6,452 nucleotides of DNA from Coriobacteriia bacterium (GCA_007125735.1 SLCP01000188.1:1-6452), one strand, 5' to 3'; counted from the first letter of the stretch, positions 1 to 5,145 are shown. Numbers and translations are program-made. Notes: generated by a model from the letters alone, not told the origin.

Positions 1-702
1 ACGCGCGTGAAGCTCGTCGGTCTGCTCGCCCTGGTGTTCGCGTTCGCCGGGGTCGGGGACGTGCGGCTCCTCCCGGTCATGCTCGCGATCGCCGGCATCA
101 TATACCGCCTTTCCTCGCTCCCCGTGAGCTACTTGGTCTCTCGCTTCAAGGTCCCCGGCGTCTTTCTGATCGCACTCGCGGTGGTGCTGCCGCTCTTCTC
201 GGGCGAGACCGTGATCGCACAGCTCGGACCCGTAGCGCTCCGCCTCGAAGGCACGCTCGCGTTCGTATCGATCGCCGCGCGGTTCGCGAGCATCATCACG
301 GTGGTCACCGTGCTGTTCGCAACGACTCCGATGCCCACACTCGTGCGGGCGATGGGCGCTCTCGGCCTGCCGTCGCTCCTCGGCGACATGCTGCTCTTCA
401 CGTACCGCTACATCTTCCAGCTTGCCGATGACCTCGCGCGGGCGCGGACGGCGGCCCGCCTGCGCGGCGCGAAGTTCGGTTCGGTGACGTCGATCAAGAC
501 GACGGCCTACATCGTCGGGTCGCTCCTCGTGCGCAGCAACTGGCAGGCTGAGCGGGTGCTTGCCGCGATGACGCTTCGTGGGTACGGTACGACTCGGATG
601 CGGTCGGCGCACCACGCACCGCGGGTTCGGGATGTGGCCGGGCTGGCTGCGTGCGTGACCATGGCCGCCGCGTTGCTGCTCGCCCCGTTCGCACTCATGT
701 AG
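1..702 (+). CDS. cbiQ: ECF transporter T-component, CbiQ/NikQ family (5' partial)
   Basis: This is the membrane-embedded coupling subunit of an energy-coupling factor (ECF) importer for nickel or cobalt; it links the substrate-binding M/S subunit to the ATPase. The frame is open at the left edge: codons 1-6 read T-R ahead of V-K-L, which matches the family's N-terminal D-P-R-x-K-L motif, so the GTG at 7 is probably an internal Val and the true start lies upstream. Counting from position 7 there are 231 residues with hydrophobic stretches near 3-16, 21-34, 51-65, 85-105 and 210-229. The TTPMPTLVRAMGALGLP segment (106-122) is typical of CbiQ. Two Ala-Arg-Gly coupling motifs that contact the ATPase are visible, AARLRG (149-154) and AAMTLRGYG (186-194). 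The ATPase gene follows after 44 bp. Nickel is preferred over cobalt only because nikR lies next door. Confidence 0.92.
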   Translation, partial: TRVKLVGLLALVFAFAGVGDVRLLPVMLAIAGIIYRLSSLPVSYLVSRFKVPGVFLIALAVVLPLFSGETVIAQLGPVALRLEGTLAFVSIAARFASIITVVTVLFATTPMPTLVRAMGALGLPSLLGDMLLFTYRYIFQLADDLARARTAARLRGAKFGSVTSIKTTAYIVGSLLVRSNWQAERVLAAMTLRGYGTTRMRSAHHAPRVRDVAGLAACVTMAAALLLAPFALM

Positions 703-746
703 GCGGCGAGGCGAGCGCGCCGCTTCGACGAGAAGAGACCCGCCCG

Positions 747-1526
747 ATGAACGCAGTACACGCAAATCGCCTCACCTTCGGGTACCCCGGTCGTGCGCCG
801 GTCCTCGACGGTGTGACCGTGGGGCTGGAGTCCGGAGAGCGGGTTGGCGTCATCGGCCCGAACGGTGCGGGGAAGACGACGCTGTTCATGCTGGTCTGCG
901 GGGTTGTCGAGCCGACGTCGGGCGGTCTTGCGGTCTTTGGCGAACCGGTCGAGCCGGGAGCGTTCAGGCCCGAGGTCGGGATGGTCTTCCACCACACCAA
1001 CGACCAGCTCATCTGCCCCACGGTCCGCGAGGACATCGCGTTCGGCCCCCAGAATCTCGGGCTTTCCGAGGCAGAGGTCGAAGACCGGGTCGACGCGACA
1101 GCGGCATCCACCGGCATCGCGCACCTGCTCGACCGGGCGCCTCACGAGCTCTCGAGCGGGGAGCAGCGCCTCGTGGCGCTCACCGGCGTGCTCGCGATGA
1201 TGCCGCACCTCCTCATCCTCGACGAGCCGACCTCCGACCTCGACCTCCGTTACCGCAGACGGCTCATCCGGATGCTCGCCGACATGGAGGGGCACACCCT
1301 CATGATCGCCTCGCACGACCTCGAGTTCGTCCTCGAGACGTGCGATCGCGTGTTGCTGCTCGACGAGGGCCGCTTGCAGGCAGACGGCGTCCCCGCCGAG
1401 GTGATGTCGAACCAGGCGCTGATGGAGGCACACGGCCTCGAAGTGCCTCACTCGCTGATGGCGCAGTGGCACCGGCACGATCCGCCCGACCGCGCCTGCG
1501 TGGACAGCCAGGAGCAGCCGGCCTGA
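747..1526 (+). CDS. cbiO: ECF transporter ATPase, CbiO/NikO family
   Basis: This 259-residue cytoplasmic ABC ATPase powers the nickel/cobalt ECF importer with the upstream T-component. Visible in order are the aromatic FGYPG (11-15), Walker A GPNGAGKTT (37-45), the stretch VFHHTNDQL (80-88) followed by the CbiO-typical PTVREDIAFGPQNLGL (91-106), the signature LSSGE (135-139), Walker B LLILDEP (155-161) with catalytic Glu160, a D-loop at SDLD (163-166) and the switch His190. The C-terminal LEVPHSL (231-237) is also common in CbiO. Two departures stand out: the Q-loop glutamine position is His82, and the signature is LSSGE rather than LSGGQ. The ATG at 747 is chosen because the frame upstream to 651 lacks family sequence and overlaps cbiQ; a weak purine-rich GAGAAGAG lies at 730-737. 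The stop directly abuts that of nikR. Metal specificity cannot be read from the ATPase. Confidence 0.93.
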   Translation: MNAVHANRLTFGYPGRAPVLDGVTVGLESGERVGVIGPNGAGKTTLFMLVCGVVEPTSGGLAVFGEPVEPGAFRPEVGMVFHHTNDQLICPTVREDIAFGPQNLGLSEAEVEDRVDATAASTGIAHLLDRAPHELSSGEQRLVALTGVLAMMPHLLILDEPTSDLDLRYRRRLIRMLADMEGHTLMIASHDLEFVLETCDRVLLLDEGRLQADGVPAEVMSNQALMEAHGLEVPHSLMAQWHRHDPPDRACVDSQEQPA

Positions 1527-1946
1527 TCAGGTGAGCCCCTCGCCGGTTGTCGTCGCGACGAATCGCCCGTGCTTCACCCCTTTGGTGCCGATGAGCTCCG
1601 AGGCGATCCTGTCGATCTCGCGAATCTCGCCCCGCAAGACCACGACCTCAAGACAGTGGTGTGCGTCGAGGTGGATGTGGAGCGTCGAGACGATCTCATG
1701 GTGGTGTGAGTGCTGGTGCTCGGTGAGCTTGTTCGACAGATCGCGGGAGTGATGGTCGAAGACGAGTGTCACGGTGCCCACGGCCTCGCCTTCCTCGGCC
1801 TCCCACTGCCGCTCGACGAGTGCGTTGCGCATGAGGTCGCGCACCGCCTCGGAGCGGTTGACGTAGCCCTGGTCCGCGATCAGCTCGTCGAAGCGCGCGA
1901 CGAGTCCGTCGTCGGCCGAGACGCTGAACCTGATGAGCTCCGACAT
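1527..1946 (-). CDS. nikR: nickel-responsive transcriptional regulator NikR
   Basis: This 139-residue ribbon-helix-helix repressor (residues 1-45) has a C-terminal ACT-like nickel-binding domain (about 55-132). NikR family members bind DNA as tetramers when Ni(II) is present and shut off nickel uptake genes. The N-terminal strand IRFSVS (5-10) and the GYVNRSEAVRDLMRNAL segment (27-43) are the DNA-binding fold. Aligning by eye from R-D-L (68-70) to E. coli NikR places the four nickel ligands at His79, His90, His92 and Cys98 (E. coli His76, His87, His89, Cys95), all present. Nine histidines fall between 77 and 97. The ATG at 1946 is chosen over one 12 codons upstream because a strong GGAGGGAG lies just before it and family sequence begins there. 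It converges on cbiO with touching stops, and the ECF importer is its obvious target, although the importer promoter is outside the window. Confidence 0.95.
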   Translation of the reverse strand: MSELIRFSVSADDGLVARFDELIADQGYVNRSEAVRDLMRNALVERQWEAEEGEAVGTVTLVFDHHSRDLSNKLTEHQHSHHHEIVSTLHIHLDAHHCLEVVVLRGEIREIDRIASELIGTKGVKHGRFVATTTGEGLT

Positions 1947-1950
1947 CTCT

Positions 1951-1958
1951 CTCCCTCC
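1951..1958 (-). promoter_or_regulatory. ribosome binding site of nikR
   Basis: On the minus strand GGAGGGAG ends four bases before the ATG at 1946, with the GGAGG core seven bases away. It decides the start in favour of 1946 over the upstream in-frame ATG at 1982. Confidence 0.75.
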
Positions 1959-1970
1959 GCGGCGCGAGCG

Positions 1971-1995
1971 ATCTCGCCCCACACTATCGCGAGAT
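1971..1995 (-). promoter_or_regulatory. candidate nikR promoter/operator (inverted repeat)
   Basis: The perfect inverted repeat atctcgc (1971-1977) and gcgagat (1989-1995) is separated by 11 bases, 25-49 bases upstream of the nikR start. On the minus strand a -10-like TAGTGT lies within it at 1986-1981. No good -35 hexamer is seen 17-18 bases upstream. The half-site sequence and spacing differ from the E. coli NikR operator (GTATGA-N16-TCATAC). An autoregulatory or other operator overlapping the promoter is possible but unproven. Confidence 0.3.
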
Positions 1996-2037
1996 GGCTC
2001 CAGCTTCCAGACGCCCTCTCGTGACGGCCGGAACCGT

Positions 2038-2072
2038 CGAGGACACCCGCTTACCGTACGCGGGTGTCCTCG
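2038..2072 (-). terminator. 13-bp GC-rich hairpin downstream of the acidic lipoprotein gene
   Basis: A perfect 13-bp stem, cgaggacacccgc (2038-2050) with gcgggtgtcctcg (2060-2072), has a nine-base loop. It lies 43 bases after the lipoprotein stop and well upstream of nikR on the same strand. There is no U-tract on either side, so it is not a classical intrinsic terminator; in high-GC bacteria such stems often mark 3' ends. It may separate transcription of the surface genes from nikR. Confidence 0.5.
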
Positions 2073-2115
2073 CGGTCGAACTTCTGTCGGGCAGAGTACG
2101 CCCGAGCTTCACTCC

Positions 2116-2319
2116 CTACTCGTCCATGTAGTCCTCATCGTCGAGGGGGTCCTCGTCGATGGGGTCCTCGTCGACGGGAGCGGGAACGGCGTTTTCGTTA
2201 GGGTCGACCGGGTCGACAGGGTCGTCGACATCGCAGCCCATCGTGCCGAGTACTAGTGCGGGGAACAGGAGTCCCGCCGCCATCAGCCTCAGTATCGGAC
2301 GAAGCTTCTCGGTAGACAT
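2116..2319 (-). CDS. small acidic candidate lipoprotein, Asp/Glu/Pro-rich
   Basis: This encodes 67 residues of no family I recognise. The N-terminus has Lys5, Arg7 and Arg11, then a hydrophobic run (about 12-27) ending in LGTMGC, so Cys29 could be lipidated. The lipobox is imperfect, with Thr at -3 and Met at -2 where Leu and Ala/Ser are usual, so a plain secreted or membrane-anchored peptide is an alternative. The mature part is only 39 residues. Eighteen of these are Asp or Glu and none is Lys or Arg; it holds the short repeats DPVDPVDP (33-40) and DEDPIDEDP (50-58). It lies 77 bp downstream of the CWB2-only gene on the same strand, with a hairpin between them, suggesting a shared transcript. 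A charged surface tether, divalent-cation binding or contact with a surface partner is possible; none is shown. The ATG at 2319 starts the signal-like sequence and follows a Shine-Dalgarno-like stretch. Confidence 0.72.
   Translation of the reverse strand: MSTEKLRPILRLMAAGLLFPALVLGTMGCDVDDPVDPVDPNENAVPAPVDEDPIDEDPLDDEDYMDE
2147..2176. repeat. 15-bp tandem duplication within the acidic lipoprotein gene
   Basis: Two 15-bp units, gggtcctcgtcgatg (2147-2161) and gggtcctcgtcgacg (2162-2176), differ at one base. They keep the reading frame and each encodes five residues of the DEDP type. The acidic tail seems to have grown by in-frame duplication; a smaller 9-bp repeat (gggtcgacc/gggtcgaca) near 2203-2220 encodes the DPV units. 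Confidence 0.75.
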
Positions 2320-2323
2320 GTCG

Positions 2324-2338
2324 TGATCAACCACCTTT
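2324..2338 (-). promoter_or_regulatory. extended Shine-Dalgarno-like site of the acidic lipoprotein gene
   Basis: On the minus strand AAAGGTGGTTGATCA closely resembles the full complement of the 16S rRNA 3' end (AAAGGAGGTGATC). The AAAGGTGG part (2331-2338) lies 11 bases before the ATG at 2319, a slightly long spacing. It supports 2319 as the start over upstream in-frame codons. Confidence 0.55.
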
Positions 2339-2355
2339 CCGTGCTGGAGTGCGAT

Positions 2356-2381
2356 ACGGCTTCGCCTCGAGGCGAAGCCGT
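2356..2381 (-). terminator. palindromic hairpin between the CWB2-only gene and the lipoprotein gene
   Basis: A perfect 11-bp stem, acggcttcgcc (2356-2366) with ggcgaagccgt (2371-2381), has a four-base TCGA loop that is itself palindromic. It begins 15 bases after the stop of the CWB2-only gene and ends 36 bases before the lipoprotein start. No U-tract follows on either strand. It may act as a partial terminator, setting the ratio of the two products, or as a 3'-stabilising stem. Confidence 0.55.
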
Positions 2382-2396
2382 GCGTACCGATGTCTG

Positions 2397-3452
2397 CTAC
2401 GGATACAACACCCCCTCGATCTGAGCACGCGCGTCCTCGCTCACCGCACGGTGGCCGCCGAACACCCATGCTTCATCGGGATCGGTGTGGGCTGCCGCGA
2501 AATCGAGTGTGGACTGCGGGGCGGACGCCTGCCTGCTGAGCAACAGGACGCCATCCGCTTGCCCGGTGACGATGCCGCCGGTCAGCGCATCGGGGAAATC
2601 CTCTCCGCTCGCGATTCCGATGTACTCGGCCGATGCCGGGATACCTCCCGCTCCGAGGGCGTACTCGGCCAGAGCGACCGAGGTCTCGTAGCGGTCATCT
2701 CCTGAGATGCGGGGCCCGTCGATCCCCATCGCGTTGCGCTGGGCGACGACGTCCGCGGAGATAGCAGCCGGTCCACCCACGATTCCGGCCCAATTCACGT
2801 TGTCTTCCATGAAGGCGGCGATCCCTGACGGGATGGCGTCTCCTGGGGTCAACAGGACAGGCCGTGCGATCTGGTAAGCGTACGGCGACACCGAGATACC
2901 ATCCGGGAACAGGTCGCCGCGAGCGAGCCAGACCTCTCCGGTCCACGCCTCGTCTTGTGCCGCGAGGAGCTGCTCGGCGATGGCGAGCGAGGTCTCGTAG
3001 CGGTCGTCGCCTGCGATGCGGGAGACCTCGAACCCGGCGTCCTCAAGCTGAGTGACGACCGGCGGGCCGATCACTGCCGTGCCTCCTATCAGCACGACTC
3101 TTCCGGTTGCTGCGTCGAACGGTGTGACGCGGGCTATCTCGTCCATCACGTCGTCGGGCACGGAGCCCCACGAGGTGAGGAGCAGAGGTGCGCGCAGTTC
3201 GCCACAGAGTGCCGAGGCCGACAGTGCATCGGGGTAGGAGAACGCACTTGCGAGCACCACGGTGTTGGTGCTGTCGTCGCCCCACTCCGACTGCGAGCCG
3301 AGGACCGCGGTGTCGAACCGGTCCGCACCACCGAACCGGCCGATCCCGTCTTGAGCGAGTGCCGGCACCGCCATCATCAGCAGCGCTACGAGCGCCACGC
3401 CCACGACCAGTCGAGTTCCTGGTCTTCGTCGTTGTCTCTTGTGCTCAGACAT
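2397..3452 (-). CDS. secreted cell-wall protein made only of three CWB2 repeats
   Basis: This 351-residue exported protein has three tandem CWB2 (PF04122) repeats, which in clostridial surface-layer proteins form a trimeric unit that holds the protein to an anionic wall polymer. The signal peptide has a basic n-region (Lys5-Arg10, Arg14), a hydrophobic core (15-29) and a cleavage site after ALA (31-33). Repeats begin at Arg39 (RFGGADRFDTA), Arg145 (RIAGDDRYETS) and Arg248 (RISGDDRYETS), each about 103-106 residues. Each also carries the family's central YPDAL/FPDGI/FPDAL motif and a late Gly-Gly motif (VLIGGTAVI, GIVGGPAAI, WVFGGHRAV). No catalytic or binding domain is attached, unlike most family members. 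A strong ribosome site fixes the ATG at 3452. It is divergent from the CstB-like gene and followed by the acidic lipoprotein gene. A minimal anchor, spacer or coat subunit is the best guess. Confidence 0.93.
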   Translation of the reverse strand: MSEHKRQRRRPGTRLVVGVALVALLMMAVPALAQDGIGRFGGADRFDTAVLGSQSEWGDDSTNTVVLASAFSYPDALSASALCGELRAPLLLTSWGSVPDDVMDEIARVTPFDAATGRVVLIGGTAVIGPPVVTQLEDAGFEVSRIAGDDRYETSLAIAEQLLAAQDEAWTGEVWLARGDLFPDGISVSPYAYQIARPVLLTPGDAIPSGIAAFMEDNVNWAGIVGGPAAISADVVAQRNAMGIDGPRISGDDRYETSVALAEYALGAGGIPASAEYIGIASGEDFPDALTGGIVTGQADGVLLLSRQASAPQSTLDFAAAHTDPDEAWVFGGHRAVSEDARAQIEGVLYP

Positions 3453-3456
3453 GTTG

Positions 3457-3465
3457 CCCCTCCTT
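3457..3465 (-). promoter_or_regulatory. ribosome binding site of the CWB2-only gene
   Basis: AAGGAGGGG on the minus strand, with its AAGGAGG core six bases before the ATG at 3452, is a near-perfect Shine-Dalgarno. It excludes the in-frame ATG 12 codons upstream, whose codons would lie across this site. Confidence 0.85.
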
Positions 3466-3470
3466 ATACC

Positions 3471-3579
3471 GTTGGATACGAGCCACATAGGCCCTTACTT
3501 ACCCAACTCCAAGCACCGCGCTTGGTCGTGCGGCATGAGCAGGCCACTCATGCGCCTAAGACCCGCCTCGGCGGGTAGG
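3471..3579. promoter_or_regulatory. divergent intergenic region with four consecutive inverted repeats
   Basis: The 178-bp gap between two divergent genes holds four inverted repeats. One is gttgg (3471-3475)/ccaac (3503-3507), enclosing an inner stem (3480-3484/3490-3494) that pairs fully only as minus-strand RNA, through a G-U. The others are ccaagc (3509-3514)/gcttgg (3520-3525), gcatgag (3533-3539)/ctcatgc (3547-3553), and cct-aag-acccgc (3555-3566) with gcgggt-agg (3571-3579). The minus strand also shows a weak TTGGAG (3512-3507), 17-base gap, TATGTG (3489-3484) promoter-like pair, three of six matches each. Either these are operators around divergent promoters, or the minus strand carries a structured leader ending just before the ribosome site. 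The two readings conflict, because that promoter would start transcription inside the structure. I recognise no known riboswitch. Confidence 0.4.
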
Positions 3580-3590
3580 TTCAGTAGTGT
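3561..3590 (+). promoter_or_regulatory. candidate operator and -10 element upstream of the CstB-like gene
   Basis: The palindrome acccgcc-tc-ggcgggt (3561-3576) lies 54 bases before the gene's ATG and is followed by a -10-like TAGTGT (3585-3590). No convincing -35 is seen; its place would fall within the palindrome. Inverted C-tract/G-tract sites are typical of CsoR/CstR-family regulators, which control persulfide genes elsewhere, but no such regulator gene is in this window. Confidence 0.25.
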
Positions 3591-3618
3591 CGCCGCCGTG
3601 TCGCGTGGCCGAGGAGCG

Positions 3619-3626
3619 AGGAGGGG
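3619..3626 (+). promoter_or_regulatory. ribosome binding site of the CstB-like gene
   Basis: AGGAGGGG with the AGGAGG core six bases before the ATG at 3631. It fixes the start here, although the frame remains open for 64 further codons upstream through the divergent promoter region. Confidence 0.85.
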
Positions 3627-3630
3627 TCCG

Positions 3631-4995
3631 ATGTTCGTCCACCGCATCGAGAGTCCGGGCGTTGCCCACTGGTCGTACTACGTGGAGGACGGCGGGGAGG
3701 CGGTCGTCATCGATCCGCGGCTCGATGTCGGCGCCTACGTCGATCTCGCTCGCGAGAGGGGTGCGCGGATCGTCGCGGTCGTCGAGACCCACCGAAACGA
3801 GGATTACGTGGTCGGGAGCGCGGAACTCGGGGCGCGTACGGGCGCAGACGTGCGGCACGCGGACGGCTTCCTCGACTACCGATACGGCACGGCGATCGAG
3901 GACGGCGACACCGTGCTATTCGGTTCAGCCACGCTCGAGGCGCTCCACACACCCGGACACACGCCCGGACACATGTGCTACCTCGTGCGCAATGGTGGGA
4001 TGCCGTGGATGCTCTTCTCGGGGGACCTGCTGTTCGCAGGGGATACCGGCCGCGTCGACCTCGGTCCGCCGGACTCTGCCGAGGAGTTCGCGACGGCCAT
4101 GTACCGCTCGCTTCACGAGCGCGTGCTCCCCCTCGGCGACCACGTGGTGTTGTGGCCCGCGCATGGGGCCGGTTCGGCGTGTGGAAGCAGTATCGCGGGC
4201 CGCCCCTACACGACGATCGGCATGGAGCGTGCGCTCAACCCTCTGCTGGGACTCGATGAGCGCTCGTTCGTGCGCTCTACGGTGGACCGCTCTGAGGCCA
4301 TCGGCCGCCCGGCCTACTTCGCCTTGATGGAGAAGCTCAACCTGGACGGGCACCGCTTCGACGAGCGCCGTGCGCTGCCCGTGCTCGACCCTCAGGGGCT
4401 CGAAACGCTCATGGATGAGGGCGGGGTGGTCGTCGACACGCGTAGCGCGGAGTGTTACCTGGCGGCGCACGTCCCGGGATCGGTGGCGTTGCCACACGCG
4501 ATGCTCGGTGCGTGGGCCGGCTGGCTCGTCGATCCCGAGACGCCTCTCGCGCTCGTGTCCGACGACCCGATGCGCGATGCGACCATGCTTGCGCGGATAG
4601 GCTTCGACGACGTGCGTGGCGTCCTCGCCGGGGGCATGGAGCGCTGGGAGACCTCGGGCCGAGCGATAGGGAGCGTGCACGTCCTCGACACACCCGGCGC
4701 GTGCAGGCGTCTCGACGCGCACGCGATCCTGCGGGTGCTCGATGTTCGCAGCACCAGTGAGGTAGAGGAGCTCGGCATCACCGGAGCGCGCAACATACCG
4801 CTGCCTGAGCTGCCGAGTCGCCTCGACGAACTGGCCGATGAGGACCCGATCGTGATCTTCTGCGGGAGCGGCCGACGTTCGACCATCGCGGCGAGTCTGC
4901 TCGAGCGTCACGGCAGGCGAACCGAGGTCGTCCTCGGCGGGACGCGCGGGTGGTCCTCGGCGCGCTGCCCGCTGCACGAGGTCTCGCCTGCGTGA
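3631..4995 (+). CDS. CstB-like persulfide dioxygenase fused to two rhodanese domains
   Basis: This 454-residue cytoplasmic protein has a metallo-beta-lactamase fold (about 1-245), a first rhodanese domain (about 250-345) and a second (about 357-452). The order and length match CstB of Staphylococcus aureus (444 residues), which oxidises low-molecular-weight persulfides and yields thiosulfate during sulfide detoxification. In the first domain the usual HxHxDH is THRNEDY (53-59). His54 remains, and with His110 of HTPGH and Asp132 of SGD it would make the mononuclear iron site of ETHE1-type dioxygenases. GRVDL (140-144) and HGAGSACG (178-185) also fit that family. The first rhodanese has VSDDPMR (309-315) where the active Cys loop should be and is probably inactive. 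The second has Cys411 in CGSGRRS and should be catalytic. Cys184 may be a second functional thiol. A BaeB-like hydrolase is the alternative. No signal peptide is seen. Confidence 0.87.
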   Translation: MFVHRIESPGVAHWSYYVEDGGEAVVIDPRLDVGAYVDLARERGARIVAVVETHRNEDYVVGSAELGARTGADVRHADGFLDYRYGTAIEDGDTVLFGSATLEALHTPGHTPGHMCYLVRNGGMPWMLFSGDLLFAGDTGRVDLGPPDSAEEFATAMYRSLHERVLPLGDHVVLWPAHGAGSACGSSIAGRPYTTIGMERALNPLLGLDERSFVRSTVDRSEAIGRPAYFALMEKLNLDGHRFDERRALPVLDPQGLETLMDEGGVVVDTRSAECYLAAHVPGSVALPHAMLGAWAGWLVDPETPLALVSDDPMRDATMLARIGFDDVRGVLAGGMERWETSGRAIGSVHVLDTPGACRRLDAHAILRVLDVRSTSEVEELGITGARNIPLPELPSRLDELADEDPIVIFCGSGRRSTIAASLLERHGRRTEVVLGGTRGWSSARCPLHEVSPA

Positions 4996-5012
4996 CGATT
5001 CGACATGTCACG
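4991..5012 (+). terminator. weak hairpin overlapping the stop codon of the CstB-like gene
   Basis: The six-base inverted repeat cgtgac (4991-4996)/gtcacg (5007-5012) has a ten-base loop, spans the stop codon and has no U-tract. It is the only symmetry seen at the gene's 3' end and may not terminate transcription. The rest of 4996-5145 shows only a 10-bp palindrome (aagcgcgctt, 5108-5117) and no convincing promoter pair. Confidence 0.25.
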
Positions 5013-5145
5013 ACAGCCGCATCGAGCTCGCCATGGATCCGCTGGCGGTGCGCGAATCGGCGAACGGCGTTTCGTATGGTGGCGAGGGTGGAAAAGCACA
5101 AGGTGTCAAGCGCGCTTCTCTTCGAGTCGTTAGGGGGCGACTACG

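Noticed and set aside
507..1478. Long open minus-strand frame antisense to cbiQ/cbiO
   Set aside because: Its 323-residue product is rich in Arg, His and Val with no recognisable motif. It lies opposite a clear ATPase gene; high GC content produces such mirror frames.
3533..3553. NikR operator
   Set aside because: The halves GCATGA and TCATGC resemble E. coli NikR half-sites (GTATGA/TCATAC), but the gap is 9 rather than 16 bases and neither flanking gene is a nickel gene.
3453..3630. Cyclic di-GMP or other known riboswitch before the CWB2 gene
   Set aside because: Clostridial CWB2 genes can be controlled by cyclic di-GMP, but I could not find the conserved GEMM sequence elements here; only generic hairpins are visible.
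3925..4977. Long open minus-strand frame antisense to the CstB-like gene
   Set aside because: It mirrors a gene with convincing domains, is dominated by Arg, Ala and His, and has no family signature or good ribosome site.
5108..5117. Palindrome aagcgcgctt upstream of the second CWB2 gene
   Set aside because: Ten bases of GC-rich symmetry without a loop is expected by chance at this composition, and no promoter element lies beside it.
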